Assembly (NCBI GenBank): GCA_903952205.1
Contig: CAJBEZ010000105.1
Coordinates: forward strand, 1 to 64,000
Direction: 5' to 3'
DNA length: 64,000 nucleotides
Origin: an uncultured Desulfomonile sp.
Lineage (GTDB): Bacteria > Desulfobacterota > Desulfomonilia > Desulfomonilales > Desulfomonilaceae
In this document: piece after piece, positions 46,727 to 55,215 of the stretch
How the letters are laid out: each line of letters starts with the position of its first letter
Numbering within the stretch: position 1 is the stretch's first letter
Translations under genes and position numbers: made by a program
The notes under the pieces: generated by a model
Seen by the model: only the letters and a program-made list of their open reading frames with translations
Told to the model about the DNA's origin: nothing
Databases searched by the model: none

Positions 46727-47536
46727 TTGTTTGTAGTGACATTGTGTACGACAACGGTTGCAGGCACGCTTTATGCCAACCAGGAGTTTATTTCCTGGGC
46801 TTCTTTCTTTTTGAATGGACTAATGTTCTCCGTTCCTCTGATGTCAATTCTTCTGGTTCATGAGATGGGACATTTCCTGGCGGGTAGACGTCGCCATTTA
46901 GATGTGACGCCGCCTTATTTTATCCCGGCTATACCACCAGTAGGAACTTTCGGAGCGTTTATAAAGATCAGGTCTCTTATTCCTGATCGCCAGGCGCTGA
47001 TAGAAGTTGGAGCCGCTGGGCCGGTTTGTGGGGCGATCTTAGCCATTCCTTTGTTGTTTGCAGGTATCTGCCTGTCTGATTTTCGTATGGGACCGCAGCC
47101 TGATGGTAGTGGTCTTTCCTTTGGAACTTCGATCATACTAGAATTGGCTTGCTTGATCTGGTTTGGAAAATTTTCTTTCGAGTCGGTGATAATTCTTCAT
47201 CCTATTGCTATAGCCGCCTGGTTTGGCCTTTTTGTAACTGCGATGAATCTGCTTCCTATGGGGCAACTCGATGGTGGCCACGTAGTCTACGCTCTGTTTG
47301 GTCCCAAGGCTGCCAGATATGTCAGTTATGGTGTATTTGGAGTTCTGCTGCCTCTAGGTTATTTTACATGGCCTGGATGGATAATGTTTGCAGCGCTAAC
47401 ACTTATTATCGGTTTGAAACATCCACCACCAATTGACAGTTATACTCCGCCATCCGCTCAGGGGAGGGCGCTGGCATGGACCGCCATTGCGCTGTTTATT
47501 CTCACATTTGTGCCTACCCCTATTACAATTTTCTAG
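46727..47536 (+). CDS. Site-2 protease family (M50) membrane metalloprotease
   Basis: The product of about 269 residues has the zinc motif LVHEMGHFLAGRR near residues 45-57 (HExxH). The FIPAIPPVGTFGAFIKI loop typical of the FtsH-linked/EGY1-like S2P branch and the second metal motif LLPMGQLDGGHVVYALFG near 190-207 follow. Six hydrophobic segments are visible. It cleaves substrates within the membrane, often releasing regulators. The TTG at 46727 has no Shine-Dalgarno and lies inside the first membrane segment. An in-frame ATC at 46697 lies eight bases after a perfect AAGGAGG (46682-46688). Confidence 0.9.
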   Translation: MFVVTLCTTTVAGTLYANQEFISWASFFLNGLMFSVPLMSILLVHEMGHFLAGRRRHLDVTPPYFIPAIPPVGTFGAFIKIRSLIPDRQALIEVGAAGPVCGAILAIPLLFAGICLSDFRMGPQPDGSGLSFGTSIILELACLIWFGKFSFESVIILHPIAIAAWFGLFVTAMNLLPMGQLDGGHVVYALFGPKAARYVSYGVFGVLLPLGYFTWPGWIMFAALTLIIGLKHPPPIDSYTPPSAQGRALAWTAIALFILTFVPTPITIF

Positions 47537-47552
47537 TTCATTTTCTTCATTA

Positions 47553-47581
47553 TTGACAGGTTTTTAATGTTAGGTTACAGT
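47553..47581 (+). promoter_or_regulatory. Promoter of the trpE-aroQ operon with overlapping direct repeat
   Basis: TTGACA at 47553-47558 and TACAGT at 47576-47581 are spaced by 17 nt. GTTACAG occurs at 47574-47580 and again at 47584-47590, ten bases apart, covering the -10 box and the likely start site. A regulator could bind there. Confidence 0.65.
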
Positions 47582-47604
47582 TAGTTACAGAGACGATAGG
47601 CCAC

Positions 47605-47754
47605 ATGAAAAATATTTACGCTGAATCAAAAAATATGCTTGTAGGGCAAAAAGGCGTTTTAAACGCCGGGAATAAGACTGAGTCGGGTTTTCTTTTTTAT
47701 TGGTGGCGCCACTCACCGATAACGGTGTGGTCTGCCCTGGATTTTTCAGGTTAA
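47605..47754 (+). CDS. Leader peptide of the trpE operon (49 codons, F/Y/W-rich)
   Basis: A 49-residue ORF begins at ATG 47605 and ends at TAA 47752-47754. It sits between the promoter and the intrinsic terminator in front of trpE. Its diagnostic part is GFLFYWWRHSPITVW: Phe29, Phe31, Tyr32, Trp33, Trp34 and Trp42. Clustered codons for all three aromatic amino acids match the operon, which holds both trpEG and five common-pathway genes. No strong Shine-Dalgarno precedes the ATG; an internal ATG at 47635 is an alternative start. See the attenuator entry for the RNA structures. Confidence 0.8.
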   Translation: MKNIYAESKNMLVGQKGVLNAGNKTESGFLFYWWRHSPITVWSALDFSG

Positions 47755-47808
47755 CTGTTTTTCGTATACAGAAAACAAGACCCACCTTCATGAGACGGTG
47801 GGTTTTTT
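47724..47808 (+). terminator. Attenuator of the trpE operon
   Basis: The terminator is ACCCACC (47780-47786) paired with GGTGGGT (47797-47803), loop TTCATGAGAC, followed by TTTTT. The competing anti-terminator strand is GGTG-t-GGTCT (47724-47733), which pairs with AGACCCACC (47778-47786) over 9 bp with one bulged T. A protector hairpin CACCG/CGGTG (47715-47727, loop ATAA) can occupy the anti-terminator strand. The Trp33-Trp34 codons end at 47706, 18 nt before the anti-terminator. A ribosome stalled there would disrupt the protector and favour read-through. Confidence 0.82.
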
Positions 47809-47832
47809 GTTTTTGGAGAAAGGGATCAAGCT

Positions 47833-49221
47833 GTGAAAGTTCTCAAAGCAATGTCAAAAGAATTACTGTCAGACCTCGAAACTCCTGTCTCAGCATATCT
47901 AAAACTTTGCGCATGCGAGGAAGTGTCTTTCTTGTTTGAAAGCAGTGAAAATGTTGAAACTATTGGGCGGTACTCGATCATCGCATGGGATCCTCTAGTC
48001 TCTGTGTCGTTGTCTGGAAATGGAACCGAGGTCACATCTTTTGGCCAAACTTCCTTATTCCCAACGGATGATTTCTTTCCAACCGCGCGTGATATTCTAC
48101 GCACGATCAATTGCGCCGATTTGCCCGGGCTTCCTTTTGTAGGAGCATTTGCAGGATACATTGGTTATGACGCCGTAAGGTTGATCGAGAAACTGCCCAA
48201 AGCCATCCCCACCGAACTCCCAACTGCGCAACTGTGCTATCCGGCAAGATTCGTAATATTCGATCACCTGTTGAGAACCATGACAATTTGCGCAATTGGA
48301 GAGAACGATACTGAATGCGAGTTGAAACTCGCTGATACTCGAAAGAGACTCGATCAAAAACTTTCTCTTGATGTCGGAGGGGGAAAGTTCTCGGTAACTT
48401 GTCCCGCAGAAGATCGCTTCATGAAATCAGTGATGAAAGCAAAAGAGCATATAATCGCCGGCGATATATTTCAGGTTGTTCTTTCAGATCAAATCACAGG
48501 TGAGATCGATTTTAATCCTTTTGAGGTCTATAGGTGGATGCGAATTAACAGTTCGTCTCCATATATGTTTTTTCTAAAATTCGGAGATCTTAGACTCGCA
48601 GGGGCTTCTCCAGAGACTTTGGTCAAGTTGGAGAAGGGCAAAGTGCTGATCAGGCCCATTGCTGGGACAAGGGGGCGGTCATCCGACCCGGTCGAAGATA
48701 GGGCTTTGGAGAAGGAACTCCTGGAATCGGAAAAAGAGTGCGCGGAACATGTAATGCTGGTTGACTTGGCCAGAAACGATGCAGGCCGAGTTTGCCGTTA
48801 TGGTTCGGTTCATGTTGATCCATTCATGATTGTGGAACGCTACAGTCATGTTATGCATATTGTTTCCCAGGTTACTGGCGATTTGCTGGAAGGTCTGGAC
48901 GCATGGGACGCTTTTAGGGCCGGTTTCCCAGCGGGCACCGTTTCGGGAGCGCCAAAAATCAGAGCAATGGAAATTATTGATGACCTGGAAGTTGAGCCAA
49001 GGGGACCTTATGGAGGGGCTGTAGGCTACTGGGGTCCTGGTCTCTTAATGGACACCTGCATAGCCATACGCATGATCCGATTTTACAAGAACAGGTTTGT
49101 CTTGCAGGCTGGCGCAGGTATTGTCGCTGATTCGTCTCCAGTGTTCGAATACGAAGAGATAATGAGAAAGGCGGCGCATGGCATAGCTTCTATCAAGACT
49201 GCGGCGGGAGTTTCGCAATGA
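47833..49221 (+). CDS. trpE: Anthranilate synthase component I
   Basis: The 462-residue protein starts at GTG. It has the regulatory tryptophan-site region near residues 32-48 (SFLFESSENVETIGRYS, equivalent to the LLES motif) and the chorismate-binding domain. That domain carries IIAGDIFQVVLSDQ, PSPYMFFLKFGD-like SSPYMFFLKF, ASPETLVKL, IRPIAGTRGR, AEHVMLVDLARND, FPAGTVSGAPKIRAMEII and GAGIVADS. With TrpG it makes anthranilate from chorismate and glutamine; feedback inhibition by Trp is likely. First gene of the attenuated operon; overlaps trpG by ATGA. Confidence 0.97.
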   Translation: MKVLKAMSKELLSDLETPVSAYLKLCACEEVSFLFESSENVETIGRYSIIAWDPLVSVSLSGNGTEVTSFGQTSLFPTDDFFPTARDILRTINCADLPGLPFVGAFAGYIGYDAVRLIEKLPKAIPTELPTAQLCYPARFVIFDHLLRTMTICAIGENDTECELKLADTRKRLDQKLSLDVGGGKFSVTCPAEDRFMKSVMKAKEHIIAGDIFQVVLSDQITGEIDFNPFEVYRWMRINSSSPYMFFLKFGDLRLAGASPETLVKLEKGKVLIRPIAGTRGRSSDPVEDRALEKELLESEKECAEHVMLVDLARNDAGRVCRYGSVHVDPFMIVERYSHVMHIVSQVTGDLLEGLDAWDAFRAGFPAGTVSGAPKIRAMEIIDDLEVEPRGPYGGAVGYWGPGLLMDTCIAIRMIRFYKNRFVLQAGAGIVADSSPVFEYEEIMRKAAHGIASIKTAAGVSQ

Positions 49222-49805
49222 TTCTGATAATTGATAATTACGATTCGTTCACATTTAACGTAGCTCACGCGTTGGGAACACTCGGCAAGGAAGTCAAGGT
49301 TGTGAGAAATAATCACCTTGCTGTCGAGGAGATCGAAGACTTTTCCCCTGAAGCCATAGTAATATCTCCGGGGCCGGGCAGGCCTGAAGACTCAGGGATT
49401 ACCTGTGAGGCGATAAGAGTTTACGCTGGTAAGATTCCAATCCTTGGGATCTGTCTGGGACATCAGGCGATAGGTCATGTTTTTGGCGCAACCGTGACCC
49501 GTGCCAAGCGCCCAGTTCATGGAAAAGTTTCCAAGATTTTTCATGATTCTTCAGGAATGTTTGCTGATTTACCAAATCCCTTTCCTGCAACCAGGTACCA
49601 TTCTTTGATCGTTCAGCGTGCCACGATAACAGAACCACTTGCTGTTACTGCGGAAACCTCAGAAGGCGAGGTGATGGGACTCAGGAGTCTGGAAATGAAA
49701 ATTGAAGGAGTTCAGTTTCATCCTGAGTCGATAGCGACCGAGCATGGCGCCAAGCTGTTCCAGAACTTTCTGGCTACTCATCTCGCAAAGGGAAATAAGA
49801 TATGA
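49218..49805 (+). CDS. trpG: Anthranilate synthase component II (glutamine amidotransferase)
   Basis: The 195-residue class I amidotransferase has IIDNYDSFTFNVAHALG, ISPGPGRPEDSG, the nucleophile in ILGICLGHQAIGHVFG (Cys78) and GVQFHPESIATEHG with the catalytic His-Glu. It hydrolyses glutamine to give ammonia to TrpE. It may also serve para-aminobenzoate synthesis, as in organisms with one shared subunit; no second copy is in the window. It overlaps trpE and aroA by 4 nt each. Confidence 0.96.
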   Translation: MILIIDNYDSFTFNVAHALGTLGKEVKVVRNNHLAVEEIEDFSPEAIVISPGPGRPEDSGITCEAIRVYAGKIPILGICLGHQAIGHVFGATVTRAKRPVHGKVSKIFHDSSGMFADLPNPFPATRYHSLIVQRATITEPLAVTAETSEGEVMGLRSLEMKIEGVQFHPESIATEHGAKLFQNFLATHLAKGNKI

Positions 49806-51055
49806 GACTGCGAGGTTCCTTTGCGCCTCCGGGTGACAAGTCGATTTCACATCGTGTAGCCCTGCTGTCGCTTCTTGCAAGAGGCGGGTGCGAAGTTCGA
49901 AATTACTCTACAGCGGAAGACTGCATGACTTCTGTGAGGTCAGTCAAACTGCTTGGCGGTTCAGTTGGTTTTAGTGGCGGGAAATTGAAGCTGGTAGGTT
50001 CCAAAGGACGTTTGGTGGACCGAGCCGACATTGACTGTCAAAATTCTGGAACCACCATGCGGCTACTCATGGGAATTCTGGCCGGTTCGAAAGGTCCATA
50101 TGTCCTAACCGGCGACGATTCTTTGATGAAGCGGCCCATGGCAAGAATTGCAAAACCCTTGGTGGAAATGGGAGCGCAAATTTGTTGGAACGAAGGAGGG
50201 ACCCCCCCTGTAAAAGTAACAGGGGGCGACCTTGTGGGCATAGACTATTTGATGCCGGTTGCGAGCGCCCAACTAAAGAGCGCAATACTACTTGCCGGTT
50301 TACAGGCGGATGGGGTGACCAGGGTTACCGAGCAAGTCAAGAGTCGAGACCATACTGAACTTATGCTCAGGCAATTTGGGGGCGATATCTTTTGGGAAGA
50401 TGGCGCATGGGTTGTAAGGAAGTCGGATTTAGAACTGCCGGAATTCTTTGATGTCCCTGGTGATCCTTCTTCCGCTGCGTTTCTTATATGCGCCGCAGCC
50501 ATGTTACCGGGGAGCGACATCGTGGCTGAAAGGATCTTGCTGAATGTCACCCGTTCAAAATTCCTGGACAAATTGACCAGTATGGGCGCTGAAATCAAGG
50601 TTGAACCTCAGGGGGATTACCCGGAACCCTGGGGCGCCGTTAGACTCGTTTACTCCCAAAGACTTTCCGCGTGCGAAGTTACTGCAGATGAACTGCCTCA
50701 GCTTATTGATGAAATTCCTATACTGGCCTTGCTGGCGACACAGTCCGAGGGTGTTTCTGTTTTTAATCAAATCGGAGAATTGAGGATCAAGGAATCGGAC
50801 CGAGTAGCCGCTCTGGTTTCGGAATTGGGTAAGATGGGGGCCAGACTCGAAATCAAGGACGACGACCTCTTGATTTATGGCCCTACTCCTTTGAAACCCG
50901 CTCGTGATTTGCAGGGTTTTGGAGACCACAGAATTGCGATGACGCTTGCAATTGCCTGTATGGTTGCGAACACAGCCATAAACATCGAGGACATTGGGTG
51001 TATTGCTGTGTCATTCCCAAATTTCCTGACTATTCTCGGAGAATTACGCCAATGA
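49802..51055 (+). CDS. aroA: 3-phosphoshikimate 1-carboxyvinyltransferase (EPSP synthase)
   Basis: The 417-residue protein carries PPGDKSISHRVALLSLLARG at the N-terminus and NSGTTMRLLMGILAG (the glyphosate-site region) near 80-94. It also has GDDSLMKRPMARI, PGDPSSAAFLICAAAMLPGS, RIKESDRVAAL and FGDHRIAMTLAIA. It joins PEP to shikimate 3-phosphate. It overlaps trpG and aroE by 4 nt or fewer, so translation is probably coupled along the whole operon. Confidence 0.97.
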   Translation: MRLRGSFAPPGDKSISHRVALLSLLARGGCEVRNYSTAEDCMTSVRSVKLLGGSVGFSGGKLKLVGSKGRLVDRADIDCQNSGTTMRLLMGILAGSKGPYVLTGDDSLMKRPMARIAKPLVEMGAQICWNEGGTPPVKVTGGDLVGIDYLMPVASAQLKSAILLAGLQADGVTRVTEQVKSRDHTELMLRQFGGDIFWEDGAWVVRKSDLELPEFFDVPGDPSSAAFLICAAAMLPGSDIVAERILLNVTRSKFLDKLTSMGAEIKVEPQGDYPEPWGAVRLVYSQRLSACEVTADELPQLIDEIPILALLATQSEGVSVFNQIGELRIKESDRVAALVSELGKMGARLEIKDDDLLIYGPTPLKPARDLQGFGDHRIAMTLAIACMVANTAINIEDIGCIAVSFPNFLTILGELRQ

Positions 51056-51870
51056 GAGTGTATTGCGTAATTGGCGATAATCGAGTGGTAAATTCTCAAT
51101 CTCCCCGAATGCATAATTCTGTTTTTGCGGAACGCTTCCCTGATTCAAAGTATGTGACCTTCAGTGTCGATCAACGTAATTTGAGGCAAGCTGTCAATGG
51201 GATCAAGGCATTCGGAATTGCCGGCGCCAATGTAACTGTCCCACATAAAGAAGCGATCGTTCATTTTGTTGACGGGTTATCCAGTGAAGCTGAAACCATA
51301 GGAGCTGTAAACACAATTGTTCCTGACGGCGATACGCTGATCGGACACAATACGGATGTTGGCGGATTTAACGATTTGCTGGAGTTTGCCAATTTTTGCA
51401 GTGAGGGGTCCAATATCCTGATTCTGGGCGCAGGCGGCGCTACAAGGGCTGTTCTAAGTTCTCTAATTGGTCGGGGCTCATACAAAGTATTTGTAGCTAA
51501 CCGCACTTACGAAAAATGCCTGGTCTTAACTCAAAAACTTGGAGGAATCCCTATTTCTCTTGAACATACCTCGGATGTGTTACACGATGTAGATCTTCTG
51601 GTAAATACCACGAATGTGTCAAGTTTTCAGGAAGCTTCAGGCATGACTGGCATAATGGGCATAGTGACGGACAGATTAAGAAGATTGAAACTGATCATTG
51701 ATATAAATTATGGAAGAGACACAAACATTTGGTCCGATATGGCGGCTTTGAACAAGGCGCGTTTCCTTGATGGACTGTACATGCTGGCGGCTCAGGGGAG
51801 AAGGAGCTACGAATTGTGGACAGGTCAAACAGTTCCTATAGATGACTATCTCAGGCCGCTGGGTTTGTAA
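51052..51870 (+). CDS. aroE: Shikimate dehydrogenase
   Basis: The ATG at 51052 overlaps the aroA stop (ATGA); the frame is open further upstream but only inside aroA. The 272-residue product starts MRVYCVIGDNRVVNSQSPRM. It contains GANVTVPHKEAIV with the catalytic Lys, AVNTIVPDGDTLIGHNTDVG, the NADP-binding LILGAGGATRAVLSSL and a C-terminal LDGLYMLAAQGRRSYELWTG. It reduces 3-dehydroshikimate to shikimate with NADPH. Confidence 0.96.
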   Translation: MRVYCVIGDNRVVNSQSPRMHNSVFAERFPDSKYVTFSVDQRNLRQAVNGIKAFGIAGANVTVPHKEAIVHFVDGLSSEAETIGAVNTIVPDGDTLIGHNTDVGGFNDLLEFANFCSEGSNILILGAGGATRAVLSSLIGRGSYKVFVANRTYEKCLVLTQKLGGIPISLEHTSDVLHDVDLLVNTTNVSSFQEASGMTGIMGIVTDRLRRLKLIIDINYGRDTNIWSDMAALNKARFLDGLYMLAAQGRRSYELWTGQTVPIDDYLRPLGL

Positions 51871-53439
51871 ATGAATGGCAACATTTACATCACAGGTTTT
51901 ATGGGAGTCGGCAAGTCCACAGTTGGAAAGGCCCTGTCAAAATTATTGAAACGACCCCTGATAGATATGGATAAAGCAATTTCTAGGAGTAGTGGATTGT
52001 CTATCAGGTCTTATTTTAAACAATTAGGGGAAGAAAGATTTAGAAGGGCTGAAACCGAACTGTTGAAAGATATTGCTTCGAACGAGAGGCTTGTCGTTGC
52101 GACAGGAGGCGGGCTTCCTGTAAATCCTGAGAATAGGGCTATCATGCGCTCCTCTGGTAAGGTTATCCATCTGGACATGCCGCTAGACGATTATTTTAGG
52201 CGGATGGGAAATGGATCGAATCTGTCCAGACCAAAGTGGACGGACAGGGATTCAGTCGAGGCCTTGTATAATCAACGGGCTCCGATGTACGAGGACTGTG
52301 ATTACACAATCGATGTTTCCAGCAAGCTACCGGGTGATTGCGTCTGGGAAATCTGTGAACGGCTTCATGATAATGAATCCATGGATGTTAAGTTGGGTTC
52401 CTCCATCCACAGCCTCAGCATTTCATGGAGAGTTCCTGAGGAGCTTCCAGCCCTCATTGGAGAACGAAAGGTTTTTGCAGTCACTGACCGCAAGGTGGAA
52501 AAACTGCATCTCAGCCGATACATTCCATTCATGTGTGGATCTACGGTTTTTACATTGCCCGTGGGCGAACGCAGCAAGAGCCTTAACAACGCTAGACGAC
52601 TTTATGAATCCATGCTCAAGTGCCACATAGGTCGGGACGGCATTCTCATAGCTATCGGAGGAGGCGTGGTCACTGACCTCTGCGCGTTCGTGGCGTCGAC
52701 GTACAAAAGGGGCATCCCCTTTGTTCTTGTTTCAACCTCCCTGGTAGGTTGTGTGGATGCAGCGATAGGTGGGAAGGCCGCTGTGGACCTGAACCAGGTT
52801 AAGAACCCGGTGGGATGCTTCAGCTTGCCATCGTCAGTGATGCTTGATCTGCGCGCATTATCCACTCTTCCTTTATCATGCAGATCGGAGGGCCTGGTAG
52901 AGGCTTACAAGACAGGGCTGGCTGTCAACCCGAACTTGGCTAAGATTATTGAAAAGAACCTGGATAACCTCATGCTCGGTGATGCGCTTCTGTTGGCCAT
53001 GGTCGTCAAACTGTCCGCTTCGGCAAAAGTGGGAATCGTTAACCAGGATTTTACGGAGAAAGGCCTTAGACGGATTCTCAACTTTGGTCATACTTACGGA
53101 CACGCGGTTGAAAGCTTCAATGACTATAAGATAAGACACGGAATGGCTGTGGCTGTTGGCATGATAGTCGCCGTTTCGCTCTCTGAGAACCGTGGATTCC
53201 TGGACGAGGAAATATCCTCAAGGACACAAATGACTCTGAAGAGATTTATCCGGGGAAAAGTCAGCCTGCCTAACGCTCATGATGCGTGGGACATAATGAT
53301 GAATGACAAGAAAAATCGTAGAGGTAGGATAGGTTTTGTATTACTTGAGGGGTTGGGGTCTCCTGTGTTTGTGGAAGACGTTCAGCCTGACGAACTTACT
53401 CAGGCAATCCATGTAGTAAGAGGTTTACTCAATGGGTAG
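51871..53439 (+). CDS. aroKB: Fused shikimate kinase - 3-dehydroquinate synthase
   Basis: The 522-residue protein is a natural fusion. Residues 1 to about 165 are shikimate kinase (IYITGFMGVGKSTVGKALSK, DMDKAISRSSG, ATGGGLPV, RPKWTDRDSVEALYNQRAPMY). Residues about 185-520 are 3-dehydroquinate synthase (PVGERSKSLNNARRLYESML, IAIGGGVVTDLCAFVASTYK, GCVDAAIGGKAAVDLNQVKN, ILNFGHTYGHAVES with zinc ligands, and NDKKNRRGRIGFVLLEG). The two steps are not adjacent in the pathway. AroKB fusions are known in a few lineages. It starts directly after the aroE stop and overlaps aroC by 8 nt. Confidence 0.95.
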   Translation: MNGNIYITGFMGVGKSTVGKALSKLLKRPLIDMDKAISRSSGLSIRSYFKQLGEERFRRAETELLKDIASNERLVVATGGGLPVNPENRAIMRSSGKVIHLDMPLDDYFRRMGNGSNLSRPKWTDRDSVEALYNQRAPMYEDCDYTIDVSSKLPGDCVWEICERLHDNESMDVKLGSSIHSLSISWRVPEELPALIGERKVFAVTDRKVEKLHLSRYIPFMCGSTVFTLPVGERSKSLNNARRLYESMLKCHIGRDGILIAIGGGVVTDLCAFVASTYKRGIPFVLVSTSLVGCVDAAIGGKAAVDLNQVKNPVGCFSLPSSVMLDLRALSTLPLSCRSEGLVEAYKTGLAVNPNLAKIIEKNLDNLMLGDALLLAMVVKLSASAKVGIVNQDFTEKGLRRILNFGHTYGHAVESFNDYKIRHGMAVAVGMIVAVSLSENRGFLDEEISSRTQMTLKRFIRGKVSLPNAHDAWDIMMNDKKNRRGRIGFVLLEGLGSPVFVEDVQPDELTQAIHVVRGLLNG

Positions 53440-54496
53440 CGTTTACGGCAGATGCTTCAAGGTATCGACTTTTGGGGAATCTCATGGTTTAGCGGTCGGT
53501 GTAATCGTAGACGGTGTTCCACCGGGGTTGGAGTTGGATAACCAAGTCATTCAATATGAATTGGACAAACGTAAACCAGGGACAGGCAAATTCGTTTCGC
53601 AGCGGCGGGAGTCAGACGCCGTTGAGATACTTTCCGGCGTTGATGGGAATGGAAAGACACTGGGGTCGCCAATTTGCATGGTTGTCAGGAACATGGACTC
53701 CAGGTCCAAAGATTATGAGTCCATTGCGGATATGTTCCGGCCAGGGCATGCGGACTACACCTATTTTAGAAAATACGGGGTCGCGCCTCAACCGGGCGGT
53801 GGCCGCTCATCCGGGCGGGAGACGGTTGCCAGGGTGGCTGCAGGGGCGTTGGCAAAGATGATTCTGGCCAAGATTGGAGTCAGTCTGACCGCCTACACAG
53901 TGAGAATTGGAAGTGTCAGGGCTCAAAAGGTGGAAATCGGTTTTGCCATGGAGGACCCGCTACGGTGTGCGGACCCGGATAAAGCGGAACAGATGCAGTC
54001 TGAGATTGCTAATGCAATTTCGGATGGTGATTCCATCGGAGGCATTGTTGAAGTGATTGCGGATGGCGTGCCGCCGGGTCTCGGAGATCCTGTCTTCGAT
54101 AAACTTGACGCAATGCTGGCGGCGTCCATGTTGTCGATAGGTGGAGTCAAGGGGATTGAATTTGGAGAAGGATTCCGGGCGGCTCAATTGCGCGGGTCCG
54201 AAAACAATGATCAAATGGGATCAGAAGGATTTCTGTCCAATCATGCGGGCGGAATACTCGGAGGGATATCTACCGGTCAACCAATAGTTATGCGACTTGC
54301 TGTTAAACCTACGGCATCCATCTCAATTGAACAGCAAACGTTAGATACCGCCGGAAAGGCGTGTAGAATTTCCGTCAAAGGGAGGCACGATCCCTGCCTG
54401 TGCCCAAGGATTGCGCCAGTAGCGGAATCTATGGCGGCTATCACACTTGCTGACGCATGGCTCTTCAATAGAGTTTTTCAAGGAATATGTTCATGA
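53432..54496 (+). CDS. aroC: Chorismate synthase
   Basis: The 354-residue protein begins [20 protein letters not shown]. It contains [21 protein letters not shown] in slightly diverged form, [67 protein letters not shown] and [18 protein letters not shown]. It converts EPSP to chorismate with reduced flavin, a cofactor readily available in an anaerobe. It overlaps both neighbours. Confidence 0.97.
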   Translation: MGSVYGRCFKVSTFGESHGLAVGVIVDGVPPGLELDNQVIQYELDKRKPGTGKFVSQRRESDAVEILSGVDGNGKTLGSPICMVVRNMDSRSKDYESIADMFRPGHADYTYFRKYGVAPQPGGGRSSGRETVARVAAGALAKMILAKIGVSLTAYTVRIGSVRAQKVEIGFAMEDPLRCADPDKAEQMQSEIANAISDGDSIGGIVEVIADGVPPGLGDPVFDKLDAMLAASMLSIGGVKGIEFGEGFRAAQLRGSENNDQMGSEGFLSNHAGGILGGISTGQPIVMRLAVKPTASISIEQQTLDTAGKACRISVKGRHDPCLCPRIAPVAESMAAITLADAWLFNRVFQGICS

Positions 54497-54927
54497 AATT
54501 ATATGTGATCAACGGACCGAATCTGAACAGGCTGGGAACAAGAGAGCCTGAACTCTATGGTAAAAAGACGCTGAAGGAAATAGAAGTTGAACTCATGCAA
54601 CTTGGATCCGAACTGGGAATTGAGATCAGGTGCTTTCAGTCCAATATCGAAGGCGAGATAGTTTCTTTGATACAGGCGGCGAGTGATGAATCCGACGGGA
54701 TTGTGTTGAACGCTGCGGCCTACACGCACACGAGTGTGGCCATCAGGGACGCAGTCCTGTGTTGTGCCGTTCCCGTTCTGGAGGTCCATTTAACGAATCC
54801 GAATGGACGGGAGTCGTTCAGGAAGGATTCTCTCCTCTCAGATGTGTGTAATGGTCTCATTGCCGGATTTGGGTGGCGGTCATACTGTCTGGCGGTCCTC
54901 TGGTTTGGAAAATATCGTAGAGATTAA
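54493..54927 (+). CDS. aroQ: Type II 3-dehydroquinate dehydratase
   Basis: The ATG at 54493 overlaps the aroC stop and has AAGGA upstream. The 144-residue product has LYVINGPNLNRLGTREPELY with the catalytic Arg/Tyr, RCFQSNIEGEIVSLIQ, NAAAYTHTSVAIRDAV with the catalytic His region, and VLEVHLTNPNGRESFRKDS. GLIAGFGWRSYCLAV closes the domain. Type II enzymes are dodecameric and remove water from 3-dehydroquinate. It is the last gene of the first operon; the next 340 nt hold a new promoter and attenuator. Confidence 0.96.
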   Translation: MKLYVINGPNLNRLGTREPELYGKKTLKEIEVELMQLGSELGIEIRCFQSNIEGEIVSLIQAASDESDGIVLNAAAYTHTSVAIRDAVLCCAVPVLEVHLTNPNGRESFRKDSLLSDVCNGLIAGFGWRSYCLAVLWFGKYRRD

Positions 54928-54967
54928 TGATAATTGAAGTCAGCCGGGAAAGTGAACGAATAATTTC

Positions 54968-54997
54968 TTGACAACACTCTGCTTCTGCTGTAAGAAT
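54968..54997 (+). promoter_or_regulatory. Promoter of the DAHPS-pheA-tyrA operon
   Basis: TTGACA at 54968-54973 is a perfect -35 box. AAGAAT at 54992-54997 (18-nt spacer) is the best -10 box. It lies about 28 nt before the leader peptide start. Confidence 0.6.
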
Positions 54998-55024
54998 GTT
55001 TTAACTTTATGCAAGGAATGGTTT

Positions 55025-55147
55025 ATGGGTTCTCAGATTAATAATACCGCTAAGATCAACGTCGAGTTTAATAACGGCGTGTATTTTTATTTTTGGCGAT
55101 ATTATTATTCGTCTGTCTACCCGTTGCCGGAGGGCTATAGAGACTAA
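55025..55147 (+). CDS. Leader peptide of the DAHP synthase operon (40 codons, Tyr/Phe-rich)
   Basis: A 40-residue ORF begins at ATG 55025, with AAGGA seven bases upstream, and ends at TAA 55145-55147. Residues 20-33 read YFYFWRYYYSSVYP: six Tyr, two Phe and one Trp within 13 codons. This is the classical composition of a Phe/Tyr-sensing leader, fitting an operon with DAHP synthase, pheA and tyrA. It lies between promoter and terminator, and its second half includes the anti-terminator strand. Confidence 0.9.
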   Translation: MGSQINNTAKINVEFNNGVYFYFWRYYYSSVYPLPEGYRD

Positions 55148-55214
55148 AAGAATTTAGACAGAAAGCAACAAGGCCATGGGTAGACAGCGAATCCGCCCAT
55201 GGCCTTTTTTATTT
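55113..55214 (+). terminator. Attenuator of the DAHP synthase operon
   Basis: The terminator is AAGGCCATGGG (55170-55180) paired with CCCATGGCCTT (55196-55206), 11 bp, followed by a T-rich run to 55214. The anti-terminator strand CTGTCTACCCGTTGCC (55113-55128) pairs with GGCCATGGGTAGACAG (55172-55187): ten perfect pairs, then G-U, T-A, one mismatch and three G-C pairs. A second TAGACAG at 55155-55161 can compete for the same strand. The Phe/Tyr/Trp run at 55082-55096 ends 17 nt before the anti-terminator, so stalling there should favour read-through. Confidence 0.88.
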
Positions 55215-55215
55215 T

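Noticed and set aside
47537-47832. T-box or TRAP-type control of trpE
   Set aside because: No T-box consensus and no series of GAG/UAG triplets; the leader ORF with Trp codons explains the region better.
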